Below, piece by piece: positions 48,651 to 57,450 of a DNA stretch of 64,000 nucleotides. The notes below the pieces were generated by a model. It saw only the letters and a program-made list of their open reading frames with translations. It ran no database searches and had not been told where the DNA came from. Source of the DNA: Chitinophaga oryzae (GTDB taxonomy: Bacteria; Bacteroidota; Bacteroidia; Chitinophagales; Chitinophagaceae). Every line of letters starts with the position of its first letter. Position 1 is the first letter of the stretch. The translations under genes and the position numbers were made by a program. The stretch lies in contig NZ_CP051204.2 in assembly GCF_012516375.2 (NCBI RefSeq), positions 310,001 through 374,000 on the forward strand, written 5' to 3'.

Positions 48651-49352
48651 ATGAAAAAAATAATTTTTACCCTTGGCCTGATAGCTGTAGCTGTGGGTGT
48701 TTTTGCACAGGAAGGCGGTTCTCCCATGAACAAGGCAGTTAACAGGGCTACCCATTCCAGGGATTTTCTGATGATTCAGTTATCCTACGATGGTTGGGCT
48801 GGAGCTCCTGATAGTATCAAGACGGGTTTCAACAGGGGCTTTAACATCGCGCTGATGTACGACTTCCCGTTCAAAAAGTCGCCGCTGAGCGTGGCTGCGG
48901 GTCTGGGTATCAGCACCAGCGGGGTTTTTCTGAAAGATCATACTTTGGATGTTGCCGGAAAAGTACATAGCGACCGGGCTTCTTTTGTGGCCAGCAATGC
49001 CTATAAGAAATTCAAGGTAGCCACTACCTACCTGGAAATTCCCATCGAGCTGCGTTACCGCAGTGTGCCGGATAACGCCAACAAAGGCTTTAAAGCGGCA
49101 CTGGGCGTAAAGGTGGGCACGTTGGTGAATGCACACACCAAAGGCCGCAACACCGCGCCTAACGGTTCCAAAAACTGGGATAAAGACCTGAACAAAGGCT
49201 TTTTCAATCCCTGGCGTTTTTCTGCCACTGCCCGTGTAGGTTATGGCAACTTCGCCCTGTTTGGCGCCTATTCTCTGAACCCGATGCTGAAAGACAACAG
49301 CGATCTGGATATCAGACCTTACCAGATCGGTATCTGCCTGAGCGGACTGTAA
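48651..49352 (+). CDS. outer-membrane beta-barrel protein (PorT-like)
   Basis: 233 residues with a signal peptide (MKKIIFTLGLIAVAVGVFAQ). The mature part has the pattern of small Bacteroidetes outer-membrane barrels: DFLMIQLSYDGWAGAPDSI, GFNIALMYDFPFKKSPLSVAAGLGIS, TYLEIPIELRYRS, ATARVGYGNFALFGAYSLNPML and a C-terminal RPYQIGICLSGL. Likely an eight-stranded barrel of unknown role; monocistronic. Confidence 0.75.
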   Translation: MKKIIFTLGLIAVAVGVFAQEGGSPMNKAVNRATHSRDFLMIQLSYDGWAGAPDSIKTGFNRGFNIALMYDFPFKKSPLSVAAGLGISTSGVFLKDHTLDVAGKVHSDRASFVASNAYKKFKVATTYLEIPIELRYRSVPDNANKGFKAALGVKVGTLVNAHTKGRNTAPNGSKNWDKDLNKGFFNPWRFSATARVGYGNFALFGAYSLNPMLKDNSDLDIRPYQIGICLSGL

Positions 49353-49375
49353 TTGTCCACAGGACCAAAAATATA

Positions 49376-49411
49376 ACGGCCATGGTTGTACTAAACCATG
49401 GCCGTTTTTTA
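49376..49411. terminator. bidirectional terminator
   Basis: ACGGCCATGGTT-GTACTA-AACCATGGCCGT followed by TTTTTT on the plus strand. The preceding CAAAAATAT on the plus strand gives a weaker T-tract for the minus strand. Lies between two convergent genes. Confidence 0.85.
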
Positions 49412-49429
49412 TTTCTTGTTGTTTTGGTA

Positions 49430-50206
49430 TCAGTTGCCGGTGAAAGCCGGTTTTCTTTTTTCGAGGAAAGCGTTGATGCCTTCGCGGTTGTCGGCGGAGT
49501 TGCCGGCGATCTCCTGGCAGTAGGCTTCGTAATCCAGGGTGGCGTCCAGAGATTCGGTCATGCCTTTGGTGAGCATTTTTTTCATGAGGGCGATGGCTTT
49601 GGTGGGTGCGGCGGCATAATAGGCTGCCTCAGCTTCCACGGCCGCATCGAGGGCGTCTGCCGGCACTACTTTATTGACCAGTCCCATTTGCAGGGCTTCC
49701 GCGGCGGTGATTTTAGAGGCTTTGGTAGCCAGTTCAAAAGCGCGGTGATAGCCTACGGTGCGGGGCAGGAAATAGGAAGAGCCGGAATCCAGCACCAGTG
49801 CGATATTAACGAAGATCTCGATCATGGTGGCGGTTTCGCTGGCGATGATCATATCGCAGGCCAGTGCGAGGGAACATCCGGCGCCGGCGGCCACGCCGTT
49901 GAGTTTGCAGATCACCGGTTTGGGCATATTGCGGATGGCCCGGATGATGGGATTGTAGCGTTTATGCAGTGACTCGCTCAGGTTGCGTTTACCCGCTTCC
50001 ATGGAGGCTTTGAGGTCCTGCCCGCTGCTGAAGGCTTTGCCTGCCCCTGTCAGCACCACTACCCTGACAGCGGGATCTCTCTCTGCCTGTTTGAGGGCAT
50101 CCTGCAATTCATAACTGAGCGGATCGTTGAAGGCGTTGTAAACCTCCGGGCGGTTGAGGGTGATGGTGGCCACGCCATTGGCCGTTTCCAGTAACAGAGA
50201 AGTCAT
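49430..50206 (-). CDS. enoyl-CoA hydratase/isomerase family protein (PaaG-like)
   Basis: 258 residues from the ATG at 50206; an earlier TTG is less likely. Crotonase-fold signatures: ATITLNRPEVYNAFND, AVRVVVLTGAGKAFSSGQDL (oxyanion-hole region), KLNGVAAGAGCSLALACDMIIAS and FVNIALVLDSGSSYFLPRTVG. The last segment, with its Asp, resembles PaaG-type isomerases. Length typical. Probably part of acyl-CoA or phenylacetyl-CoA metabolism. A 32-bp inverted repeat separates it from the S9 peptidase gene upstream. Confidence 0.85.
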   Translation of the reverse strand: MTSLLLETANGVATITLNRPEVYNAFNDPLSYELQDALKQAERDPAVRVVVLTGAGKAFSSGQDLKASMEAGKRNLSESLHKRYNPIIRAIRNMPKPVICKLNGVAAGAGCSLALACDMIIASETATMIEIFVNIALVLDSGSSYFLPRTVGYHRAFELATKASKITAAEALQMGLVNKVVPADALDAAVEAEAAYYAAAPTKAIALMKKMLTKGMTESLDATLDYEAYCQEIAGNSADNREGINAFLEKRKPAFTGN

Positions 50207-50210
50207 AGAC

Positions 50211-50330
50211 AATTACGAATTACGAATTACGAATTACGAATTACGAATGAAATTACGAATTTGAAGTTATTTAGCCATCAGGCCACCGATAAGCTCCAAA
50301 TTCGTAATTCGTAATTCGTAATTCGTAATT
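50211..50330. repeat. AATTACG heptamer repeat hairpin
   Basis: Five copies of AATTACG (50211-50245) face four copies of AATTCGT plus AATT (50299-50330); the arms pair perfectly over 32 bp around a ~50-bp loop. Lies in the 127-bp gap between the S9 peptidase stop and the hydratase start. Same kind of small repeat-built hairpin as at 28156 and 29531, with a different word. Confidence 0.9.
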
Positions 50331-50333
50331 GGA

Positions 50334-52352
50334 TTAAAGGGTTTCTTTCAGCCAGTTGAAGAATTCGCGCTGCCATACGATGGCATTCTGGGGTTTCAGC
50401 ACCCAGTGGTTTTCTTCGGGGAAATACAGCAGTTTGCTTTTGATGCCATTCAGCTGTGCGAGCTGGAAGGCTTGCAGGCCCTGCTCGATGGGCACGCGGA
50501 AATCGATGCCACCCTGGATGATCAGGATGGGTGTGTTCCATTTGCTGGCATGTTCGCTGGGGTTGAAGTCCCTGTACGCTTTGGCGTTGGCGGGGTCCCA
50601 GTAGGCGCCGATGTCCCAGTTGGCGAACCACAGTTCTTCGGTGGTGCCGTACCAGCTCTTCAGGTCAAACAGTCCATCATGCGAGATGAAGGTTTTGAAG
50701 CGGTTTTCGTGAACGCCTGCCAGCATGTATACGGAGTATCCGCCGTAGCTGGCGCCGATAGCGCCGAGGCGGTTTTTGTCCACATAACTTTCTTTGCTCA
50801 CATCATCGATGGCGCTCAGGTAGTCGCGGATAGGCTGGCCGCCCCAGTCTTTGGAGATGGAGGCGTTCCATTCCACGCCGTGGCCGGGCATCCCTCTCCT
50901 GTTGGGCGCTACCACGATATAACCCTGGGAAGCGATCAGCTGGAAGTTCCAGCGGTAGGAATAAAACTGTGAGAGTGCTGACTGCGGGCCGCCCTGGCAA
51001 TACAGCAGGGTGGGATATTTTTTAGCCGGGTCGAAGTCCGGCGGGAAGATCACCCATGCCAGCATCTCTTTGTTGTCGGTGGTTTTCACCCAGCGTTTAT
51101 CCACTTTGCACATTCCTATTTTATCGTAGGTGCTTTTGTTGACGTTGGTCAGCTGCTGCAGTGCGCCTTTCCGGAGGTCGACGGTAAACAGTTCGGCGGC
51201 GTGGTTCATGTCTGTGCGGGACACCACCATGGTGTTGCCGGACTGGGCCACGATGCCGTTGATATCGAAGTCGCCGGAGGTGATCTGGCGTATATGCTTG
51301 TCAGTTGTTTGGGCAGGATCTTTCTGCAGGGCTATTTCCAGCAGTTGTTCGGTGCCTTTCAGTACGGCGAGGAAGAAGATTTTTTTACCGTCGGTGCTGA
51401 AGCGTACTGCGGAGGCGGTACCATCCCATTTTTTGGTGAGGTTGGTTTTAACGCCGGTAGCGCGGTCCAGGAGGATGACATCATTTTTATCTGCTTCGAA
51501 GCCGTCGTGTTCCATGCTGAGCCAGGTGAGGTATTTGCCGTCCTGGCTGAAAGCGGGGGCCACATCATAGCCCATCATACCTTCGGAGAGGTTGCGGGTG
51601 GCTTTGGTAGCGATGCTGTATTCGTAGATGTCTGTATTGGTGCTGATGGCGTAGTCTTTACCATATTTTTTCTTGCACACATACAGGATGCTTTGGCCGT
51701 CGGGGCTCCAGATCAGGTCTTCCGGGCCGCCGGAGGGCATTTGCGGGCAGTCGTGTGGTTCGTCTGCCATAATATCTACCGGCGTACCTATCTCCCCATT
51801 GTTGTAGGTGGCATAAAATACGTGGGAGAAGTTACCGTCTTCCCAGGTATCCCAGTGGCGGTAGTTCAGGTTATCATAGATCTGAACGTTCGATTTGGGA
51901 AGGTCGGGGTAGTGGTCTGCGCCGGCGATTTTTTTTACTTTCACCTCTTTGGTAAACAGGATGTGTTTGCCGTCGGGAGAAATTTTGATGTTTTGCATTT
52001 CACCGGTCCCGCTGGTTTTCTGTGTGGCGCCGGCGCCGTCAGCGTTCATTTCCCACCATTGGCCTTTGAGGGAGTAGCCAATTTTTCCGCCGGGGAGTAC
52101 GGCTACGTCGCCGGCCCCTTCGGCCAGTTGTTGGGGAATGCCGCCGGCGAGCGGGATGGCATAAAGGTGTCTTTGACTCTTGTTGTCGGCCAGGCTGGGC
52201 TGCGATACGCTGAAGAAGACGGTTTTGCCGTCTGCGCTGATCGCCTCCCCGCTGACTCTGCCGAGCTGCCATAGCAATTCGGGCGTCATTTTGTCCTGGG
52301 CTGTCGCCATAGTTGAAATGAATAGTCCTGTCAGTAAAAATGGTTTGTACAT
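50334..52352 (-). CDS. secreted S9-family (prolyl oligopeptidase-type) peptidase
   Basis: 672 residues from the ATG at 52352, after which a signal peptide follows (MYKPFLLTGLFISTMATAQ). The N-terminal half is a beta-propeller made of WSPDG-type repeats (LIWSPDGQSILYV, ISPDGKHILFTK, FSQDGKYLTWLS). The C-terminal alpha/beta-hydrolase domain has catalytic S535 in GASYGG, D617 in GGIDFRVP and H649 in PEENHWVL. Periplasmic or surface oligopeptidase/acylaminoacyl-peptidase. Confidence 0.92.
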   Translation of the reverse strand: MYKPFLLTGLFISTMATAQDKMTPELLWQLGRVSGEAISADGKTVFFSVSQPSLADNKSQRHLYAIPLAGGIPQQLAEGAGDVAVLPGGKIGYSLKGQWWEMNADGAGATQKTSGTGEMQNIKISPDGKHILFTKEVKVKKIAGADHYPDLPKSNVQIYDNLNYRHWDTWEDGNFSHVFYATYNNGEIGTPVDIMADEPHDCPQMPSGGPEDLIWSPDGQSILYVCKKKYGKDYAISTNTDIYEYSIATKATRNLSEGMMGYDVAPAFSQDGKYLTWLSMEHDGFEADKNDVILLDRATGVKTNLTKKWDGTASAVRFSTDGKKIFFLAVLKGTEQLLEIALQKDPAQTTDKHIRQITSGDFDINGIVAQSGNTMVVSRTDMNHAAELFTVDLRKGALQQLTNVNKSTYDKIGMCKVDKRWVKTTDNKEMLAWVIFPPDFDPAKKYPTLLYCQGGPQSALSQFYSYRWNFQLIASQGYIVVAPNRRGMPGHGVEWNASISKDWGGQPIRDYLSAIDDVSKESYVDKNRLGAIGASYGGYSVYMLAGVHENRFKTFISHDGLFDLKSWYGTTEELWFANWDIGAYWDPANAKAYRDFNPSEHASKWNTPILIIQGGIDFRVPIEQGLQAFQLAQLNGIKSKLLYFPEENHWVLKPQNAIVWQREFFNWLKETL

Positions 52353-52530
52353 GATCTGCAAGATGTTTTGGATCGCGTAAATGTAGGAAACTGCGTGCTG
52401 ATTCTGCCGTTTTTAACTGTTTTTCTGATGAATGGAGCGGTGACAGCCGTCTTCATATAACAGAAAAAATAATCCATCATCGGCATCACTGGGTAAAAAC
52501 AAGTATTTTTGCAACAAATTTTTAAACACT

Positions 52531-53721
52531 TTGATAGAAAAGAAACAAGTCGTCCAAAAAGAAGAGAAAGCGGTTATCGTGGGGGTTATCACCAAAGACC
52601 AGACGGAACGGCAGGTACAGGAATTCCTGGACGAGCTGGTGTTCCTGGCGGAAACGGCAGGGGCCACCACTTTAAAGCGCTTTACCCAGAAACTGTCCCA
52701 TCCGGACAGGGCTACTTTTGTGGGTAAAGGTAAACTGGAAGAGATTCATCAATATATCGCCAGCCGGGACGTGTCGCTGGTCATCTTCGATGATGAGCTG
52801 ACGGGGTCCCAGATCGCCAATATCGAAAAGGTACTGAAGGTAAAGACCATCGACCGCAGCGACCTTATCCTGGATATCTTCGCCCGCCGTGCCCGCACGG
52901 CGCAGGCCAAGGTGCAGGTGGAGCTGGCCCAGTATCAGTATATCCTTCCCCGTTTGCGTGGTATGTGGAGCCACCTGGAACGCCAGGGGGGCGGTATCGG
53001 TAGCAGAGGTCCCGGTGAAACGGAGATCGAAACCGACCGTCGTATCGTTAAAGACAAGATCGCGTTGCTGCGTAAGCGTCTCGCTGAAATAGACAAGCAG
53101 TCCCTTACCCAGCGTAAGGAACGCGGCGAGTTTATCCGGGTGGCGCTGGTAGGTTATACCAACGTAGGTAAGAGCACCATCATGAACATGCTCAGTAAAA
53201 GCGAGGTGTTTGCGGAGAACAAGCTGTTTGCCACGCTGGATACCACTACCCGTAAGGTGGTGTTTGAACAGACGCCCTTCCTGCTCAGCGATACCGTAGG
53301 ATTTATCCGCAAGCTGCCGCACCACCTGGTGGAGAGCTTCAAATCCACGCTGGATGAGGTGCGCGAGAGCGATATCCTGTTGCACGTGGTGGACATCTCC
53401 CATCCGCAGTACGAAGAGCAGATAGAAGTGGTGAACCGCACGCTGCAGGAGCTGAAAGCTTTTGACAAGCCGACCATCATGGTCTTCAACAAGATGGACC
53501 TGTACGAAGCCAATACTTTTGATAAATGGCTGGAGGAAGATGTTAAAAAAGACATCCTGCAGTCGCTCAAACAGAACTGGGATACGAAAACCCATGGCAA
53601 TACCGTTTTCATCGCCGCGCTGGAAAGGCGTAATGTGGAGGAGCTGCGTAAGACCATTATGGACAAGGTGGCCCAGCTTTACAGAGAGCGTTATCCCTAC
53701 AAAACAGAATTTTTCTACTAA
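52531..53721 (+). CDS. hflX: GTPase HflX
   Basis: Ribosome-associated GTPase involved in ribosome splitting/rescue. 396 residues. The start appears to be TTG at 52531: no ATG occurs in frame before the GTPase domain, and the protein needs this N-terminus. HflX domain signatures: SHPDRATFVGKGKLEEI and the LPRLRGMWSHLERQGGG(I)GSRGPGETEIE segment. G1 is GYTNVGKST (208-216), with DTVGF (G3) and NKMD (G4). Its stop overlaps the ATG of the Rieske gene. Confidence 0.94.
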   Translation: MIEKKQVVQKEEKAVIVGVITKDQTERQVQEFLDELVFLAETAGATTLKRFTQKLSHPDRATFVGKGKLEEIHQYIASRDVSLVIFDDELTGSQIANIEKVLKVKTIDRSDLILDIFARRARTAQAKVQVELAQYQYILPRLRGMWSHLERQGGGIGSRGPGETEIETDRRIVKDKIALLRKRLAEIDKQSLTQRKERGEFIRVALVGYTNVGKSTIMNMLSKSEVFAENKLFATLDTTTRKVVFEQTPFLLSDTVGFIRKLPHHLVESFKSTLDEVRESDILLHVVDISHPQYEEQIEVVNRTLQELKAFDKPTIMVFNKMDLYEANTFDKWLEEDVKKDILQSLKQNWDTKTHGNTVFIAALERRNVEELRKTIMDKVAQLYRERYPYKTEFFY

Positions 53722-54062
53722 TGGCCAAAACGTACACCTGGCATAAACTGGACGAAGGATACCTGCCACTTGCCGACAATGCCATCCGTATACAGGAAGT
53801 GAACGGAAAAAAGATCAGTGTAGCCCTGCACCAGGGCCAATTGTACGCTTTTGCCCATAAATGCCCGCATGCCGGGGGTATCATGGCCGATGGTTTCATT
53901 GATGCCGCCGGTAATGTGGTGTGCCCGTTGCACCGTTATAAGTTCAGCATGAAGAACGGGTTTAACTGCAGCGGCGAAGGTTATTTCCTCAAAACATACC
54001 CGATAGAACAACGGGAAGACGGCCCCTACGTAGGTATGGAAAAGAGCGGCTGGCTGTGGTAG
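53721..54062 (+). CDS. Rieske [2Fe-2S] ferredoxin-like protein
   Basis: 113 residues. Cluster ligands: C48 and H50 in CPHAGG, C68 and H71 in CPLHRYKF. A small soluble Rieske protein, as found beside dioxygenases or in nitrite-reductase small subunits (NirD-like). The start overlaps the hflX stop by one base (TAATG), so it is translationally coupled. Partner oxidoreductase not visible here. Confidence 0.92.
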   Translation: MAKTYTWHKLDEGYLPLADNAIRIQEVNGKKISVALHQGQLYAFAHKCPHAGGIMADGFIDAAGNVVCPLHRYKFSMKNGFNCSGEGYFLKTYPIEQREDGPYVGMEKSGWLW

Positions 54063-54135
54063 CCGCCGGTTTATTTTTATGTTAATTAGCCCCGGCAGGT
54101 TTTTATCCGTCAACGGATGAACGTAACTTTTGGTC

Positions 54136-55794
54136 ATGTTACCGTTACCTGCAACTGTCCGCCCGTTTGCCTTTTCAGAGAAGCAGATCTGGGTGTTTAT
54201 TATTTCCCTGCTGACTTTACTGCAATTCAGCGCCCTCCAGGTGCCTATCCTGGAGCCCGACGGCGCGCTCTATGCCGGCATCGCCAAAACCATGGTGCTG
54301 AAACATGACTATCTGAACCTCTACGCCGATGGCCATGAATGGCTGGACAAGCCCCACTTCCCTTTCTGGATGGCCGCCCTGAGCTTTCAGTTGTTCGGTT
54401 TTCATACGTGGTCGTATAAACTGCCGGCTATACTCTTTCTGCTGATGGGCGCCTGGTATACCTACCGTTTTGCGTTTTCCCTGTATGGCAGCACTACTGC
54501 CCGCTGGGCCGTTTGTATCCTGCTGACTGCAGAACATATCATTATCTCCAACAACGATGTGCGGGCAGAGCCTTATCTCACGGGACTTATCATCGCCGCC
54601 GTGTATCACTTTTACCGCAGCGTTGAAGAGCGGTGGCATTATCACCTGATCGCCGCAGCGTTGTTCACCGCCTGCGCTATTATGACCAAAGGCATTTTCG
54701 CCCTGGTGCCCATAGGGGCCGCTATCGGCGGGCATTTGCTGTTCACCGGTCAATGGAAACAGATTTTTCAATGGCAGTGGGTAGTGGCGCTGGCGCTCAT
54801 CGCCCTGTTCATATTACCGGAGCTGTTCGCGCTCTATCAGCAGTTCGACCTGCATCCGGAGAAGGTGGTCTTCGGCAGCACCGGCGTATCCGGACTGCGT
54901 TTCTTTTTCTGGGACAGCCAGTTCGGACGTTTTATGAACACCGGCCCTATCAAAGGCGCCGGCGATCCTTTCTTCTTCTTTCACACCCTGCTGTGGGCAT
55001 TCCTGCCGTGGCCGGTGATGCTGTATGCCGCCGTGGTCCTCTTTTTCCGGAAATGGAAACAGCAGTCAGAATACTACTGCCTCTGCGGCGCACTGGCTAC
55101 TTTCGTGCTGTTCTCGCTGTCACGGTTCCAGCTGCCGCACTACCTCAATATCATTTTCCCTTTTTTCGCCATCCTCACCGCACAGTATATCCTGTCGCTG
55201 CATACCGGCAAGGGACTGCGTTTTTTCCGTACCACACAGTATACCATCATCATCCTGCTGGCCATCGCCGGCGTGGTGATAGACCTGCTATACAAGCCGG
55301 TCATGGGTTATGCCTGGCTGGTCCCTATCGCCGCGCTGATTGTTTTATACATGCTGCTGCACTACTGGCTCGACAAAAGCACCAGGGAAGCCGTGTTTTA
55401 CCGGACGGTGGCCATGAGTATCCTGTTGAACCTGTACGTCAACACCATCCTGTACCCCGATATGATGCAGTACCAGAGCGGCAGCGAAGCCGCCCGTTAT
55501 GCCAACGCCACCATTCCCGGCATGCCGGTCACCCTGTTTCGGAACAACTCCTACGCTTTCGAATACTACCTGAACGCCCCCGTGCCGCGCGCCGACACTG
55601 CCGCCGAAGGGGTGATGTTTACCACGCCGGAAGGGCTGGCCAGTCTGCAGCAGCAAGGGTACAGCTATACCCTGCTACAGCGTTTTCCTAATTTTTACGT
55701 GAGTAAACTGGACCTGCCTTTTGTGCGGAAAGCTACGCGCGCCAGCGCTCTCGGAGAAAAAATGCTGGTCAGGGTTAAAAAAGTGTCTCCCTGA
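54136..55794 (+). CDS. GT39/PMT-family membrane glycosyltransferase (ArnT-like)
   Basis: 552 residues from the ATG at 54136 (an in-frame TTG at 54130 is less likely). About twelve membrane helices. The conserved first extracytoplasmic loop with the catalytic Asp is LEPDGALYAGIAKTM, followed by DGHEWLDKPHFPFWMAALSFQLFG, which matches undecaprenyl/dolichyl-phosphate-sugar transferases such as ArnT. Adds a sugar from a lipid carrier to a protein or lipid outside the inner membrane; acceptor unknown. Confidence 0.88.
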   Translation: MLPLPATVRPFAFSEKQIWVFIISLLTLLQFSALQVPILEPDGALYAGIAKTMVLKHDYLNLYADGHEWLDKPHFPFWMAALSFQLFGFHTWSYKLPAILFLLMGAWYTYRFAFSLYGSTTARWAVCILLTAEHIIISNNDVRAEPYLTGLIIAAVYHFYRSVEERWHYHLIAAALFTACAIMTKGIFALVPIGAAIGGHLLFTGQWKQIFQWQWVVALALIALFILPELFALYQQFDLHPEKVVFGSTGVSGLRFFFWDSQFGRFMNTGPIKGAGDPFFFFHTLLWAFLPWPVMLYAAVVLFFRKWKQQSEYYCLCGALATFVLFSLSRFQLPHYLNIIFPFFAILTAQYILSLHTGKGLRFFRTTQYTIIILLAIAGVVIDLLYKPVMGYAWLVPIAALIVLYMLLHYWLDKSTREAVFYRTVAMSILLNLYVNTILYPDMMQYQSGSEAARYANATIPGMPVTLFRNNSYAFEYYLNAPVPRADTAAEGVMFTTPEGLASLQQQGYSYTLLQRFPNFYVSKLDLPFVRKATRASALGEKMLVRVKKVSP

Positions 55795-55923
55795 AATGCT
55801 TTGCAGTAGCGGGTTTTATAACTTTTCAGAAAAAATTTTAAAAAAAGTGGCTATAAGATTTTGCAAAAATGAAATTTTACCTATTTTTGCAATCCCAAAT
55901 CGCACAAACGATACGGGAAACAC

Positions 55924-55997
55924 TCCTCCTTAGCTCAGTTGGTTAGAGCATCTGACTGTTAATCAGAGGGTCGCTGGTTCAAGTCCAGCAGGGGGAG
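55924..55997 (+). tRNA. tRNA-Asn (anticodon GTT)
   Basis: Full cloverleaf: acceptor TCCTCCT/AGGGGGA with one G-T wobble, D-arm GCTC/GAGC, anticodon arm TCTGA-CTGTTAA-TCAGA (anticodon GTT), T-arm GCTGG-TTCAAGT-CCAGC, discriminator G. The 3' CCA is not encoded. Confidence 0.97.
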
Positions 55998-56002
55998 CAC
56001 CT

Positions 56003-56033
56003 AAAAGGTCCGCAGAAATGCGGACCTTTTTTT
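56003..56033 (+). terminator. terminator of tRNA-Asn
   Basis: AAAAGGTCCGCAGAAATGCG then GACCTTTTTTT: a GGTCCGC/GCGGACC stem with a T-run six bases after the tRNA. The next ~225 bp to the following gene are AT-rich and carry nothing I can assign. Confidence 0.92.
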
Positions 56034-56260
56034 GTTTCATGCGTAGTGATGATGGCACGATTCTATGTAACCCTAAATTTGTCATTATATTTTTCTGAAA
56101 TCTTTGGCGATCGTCCAATCATCCCTATTTCCCATTAATTAAACACTCCATCTGAACATTTGAATTAATTACGGTTTACCGTAAAAGTCACCGGTGAAGC
56201 CTTTTTATTTTAGCATTGGATACCAGATATTATTTTATTAATGCTCTAATTTAATTAACC

Positions 56261-56743
56261 ATGGAAACAATGAGTTCTTCAAATTCATTAATTGCTCCCT
56301 TTATGGAAGATATTAATAGGATTGATTTTACGATGGTAAAACTGAAGTTGCAAGAACCGCCTTATGAGGGGCATGGTTGGTCTGCATCACAAGCGGACAT
56401 TGCAGAAATAGAATATAAGAGGTTTCTGGCGCTGAAAAGGAAGTATCCGGAAAAGGACATTGTGCCGCACAGAGATGTTGATCTTTTTTGGCACCAGCAC
56501 ATTCTCGATACAGAGAATTATGCGAAGGATTGTGAGGCAATATTTGGCTTTTTCTTGCATCATTATCCTTATTTTGGAATGAATGGCCCGGAAGACGAAC
56601 AAAATTTAATTGACGCATTTGAGGAAACTAAGAAGCTCTATGCAAAAGCCTTCAATGCTGAGTATCTCGCAAAGCCTGCTAAACCTAAAAGATGCCTTGC
56701 TCCCAAGTGCAGAACACAATGTAAGCCGGTAAAATGCAGATAG
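56261..56743 (+). CDS. glycine-rich-domain-containing-protein-like (GRDP-like) protein
   Basis: 160 residues. The core PHRDVDLFWHQHILDTENYAKD followed by FGFFLHHYPYFG matches the GRDP/DUF1399-type domain known from plants and some bacteria. The domain is normally repeated; here it is single. The C-terminal tail is Cys- and Lys-rich with four cysteines (RCLAPKCRTQCKPVKCR). Base composition is more AT-rich than neighbouring genes. Function unknown; may be recently acquired. Confidence 0.7.
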   Translation: METMSSSNSLIAPFMEDINRIDFTMVKLKLQEPPYEGHGWSASQADIAEIEYKRFLALKRKYPEKDIVPHRDVDLFWHQHILDTENYAKDCEAIFGFFLHHYPYFGMNGPEDEQNLIDAFEETKKLYAKAFNAEYLAKPAKPKRCLAPKCRTQCKPVKCR

Positions 56744-56827
56744 GTCATCGGATTCATCAAGTAAAACCAGGTGGCTGTGATGGGGGCGGTACAAAAAAAT
56801 GTATCTTTCAGGTATTTCCTATAATTT

Positions 56828-57433
56828 ATGAAACGCCTGTTACTGTTACTTTGGCTGTTAGTCCCCGTCATCTCGGCTATGGGCCAGGGGCATGATTTTG
56901 TTCTGAATGAAATCAGAGAGAACACCACCGCCCGTAAAATCGGCAGTTTGCTGATTATTTCCGCTGGACCGATGTCCACCCGCAAAATTGGCCAGGACAT
57001 GAAGTATGCGCTGGATAAACAATTTCGCAACAAATCATTTCAGACTTCGATCGTACATTTGGGTACGTTAGAATACTGCACTGATGAAAATATAGCCAAA
57101 GCGTCAGCTATGTTTCCGCATGATGTAGTGCTGGTGGTTGTGCCAAAAGAAGTGGAAGATCATGCGGTGACGAAAAATCCGAATAAGCCCTTGACAAGAG
57201 CAGCCTCCCTGGTACTTTTAGGCCCCCTCCTGGCCCCCAATCGCTATAGCCGGAAAGCGTTTGCCAATCAACTGGAAACGTTTTACCTGCTGGATAAATC
57301 AAGCCTGCATGAGCCCTTTTGGATCGGTCAATCGAATGTTTCCACCAACCTGGACTCAAATAAATACTTTGATTATCTCATAAAGAATCTCCTGCGTATT
57401 TGGAAAGATGAAGGGATTTCTGTCGGCGGGTAG
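56828..57433 (+). CDS. hypothetical secreted protein
   Basis: 201 residues with a signal peptide (MKRLLLLLWLLVPVISAMGQ, cleavage near residue 20). The body has alternating strands and helices: KIGSLLIISAGPMSTRKIGQD, HDVVLVVVPKEVEDHAVTK. No family recognised. AT-richer than the average of the window. Convergent with the SUFU-domain gene on the other strand. Confidence 0.55.
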   Translation: MKRLLLLLWLLVPVISAMGQGHDFVLNEIRENTTARKIGSLLIISAGPMSTRKIGQDMKYALDKQFRNKSFQTSIVHLGTLEYCTDENIAKASAMFPHDVVLVVVPKEVEDHAVTKNPNKPLTRAASLVLLGPLLAPNRYSRKAFANQLETFYLLDKSSLHEPFWIGQSNVSTNLDSNKYFDYLIKNLLRIWKDEGISVGG

Positions 57434-57450
57434 GGAAATTTTATTTGAAT

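Noticed and set aside
50211..50330. AATTACG repeats as a CRISPR array
   Set aside because: Units are 7 bp without spacers and arranged as an inverted pair, not a CRISPR pattern.
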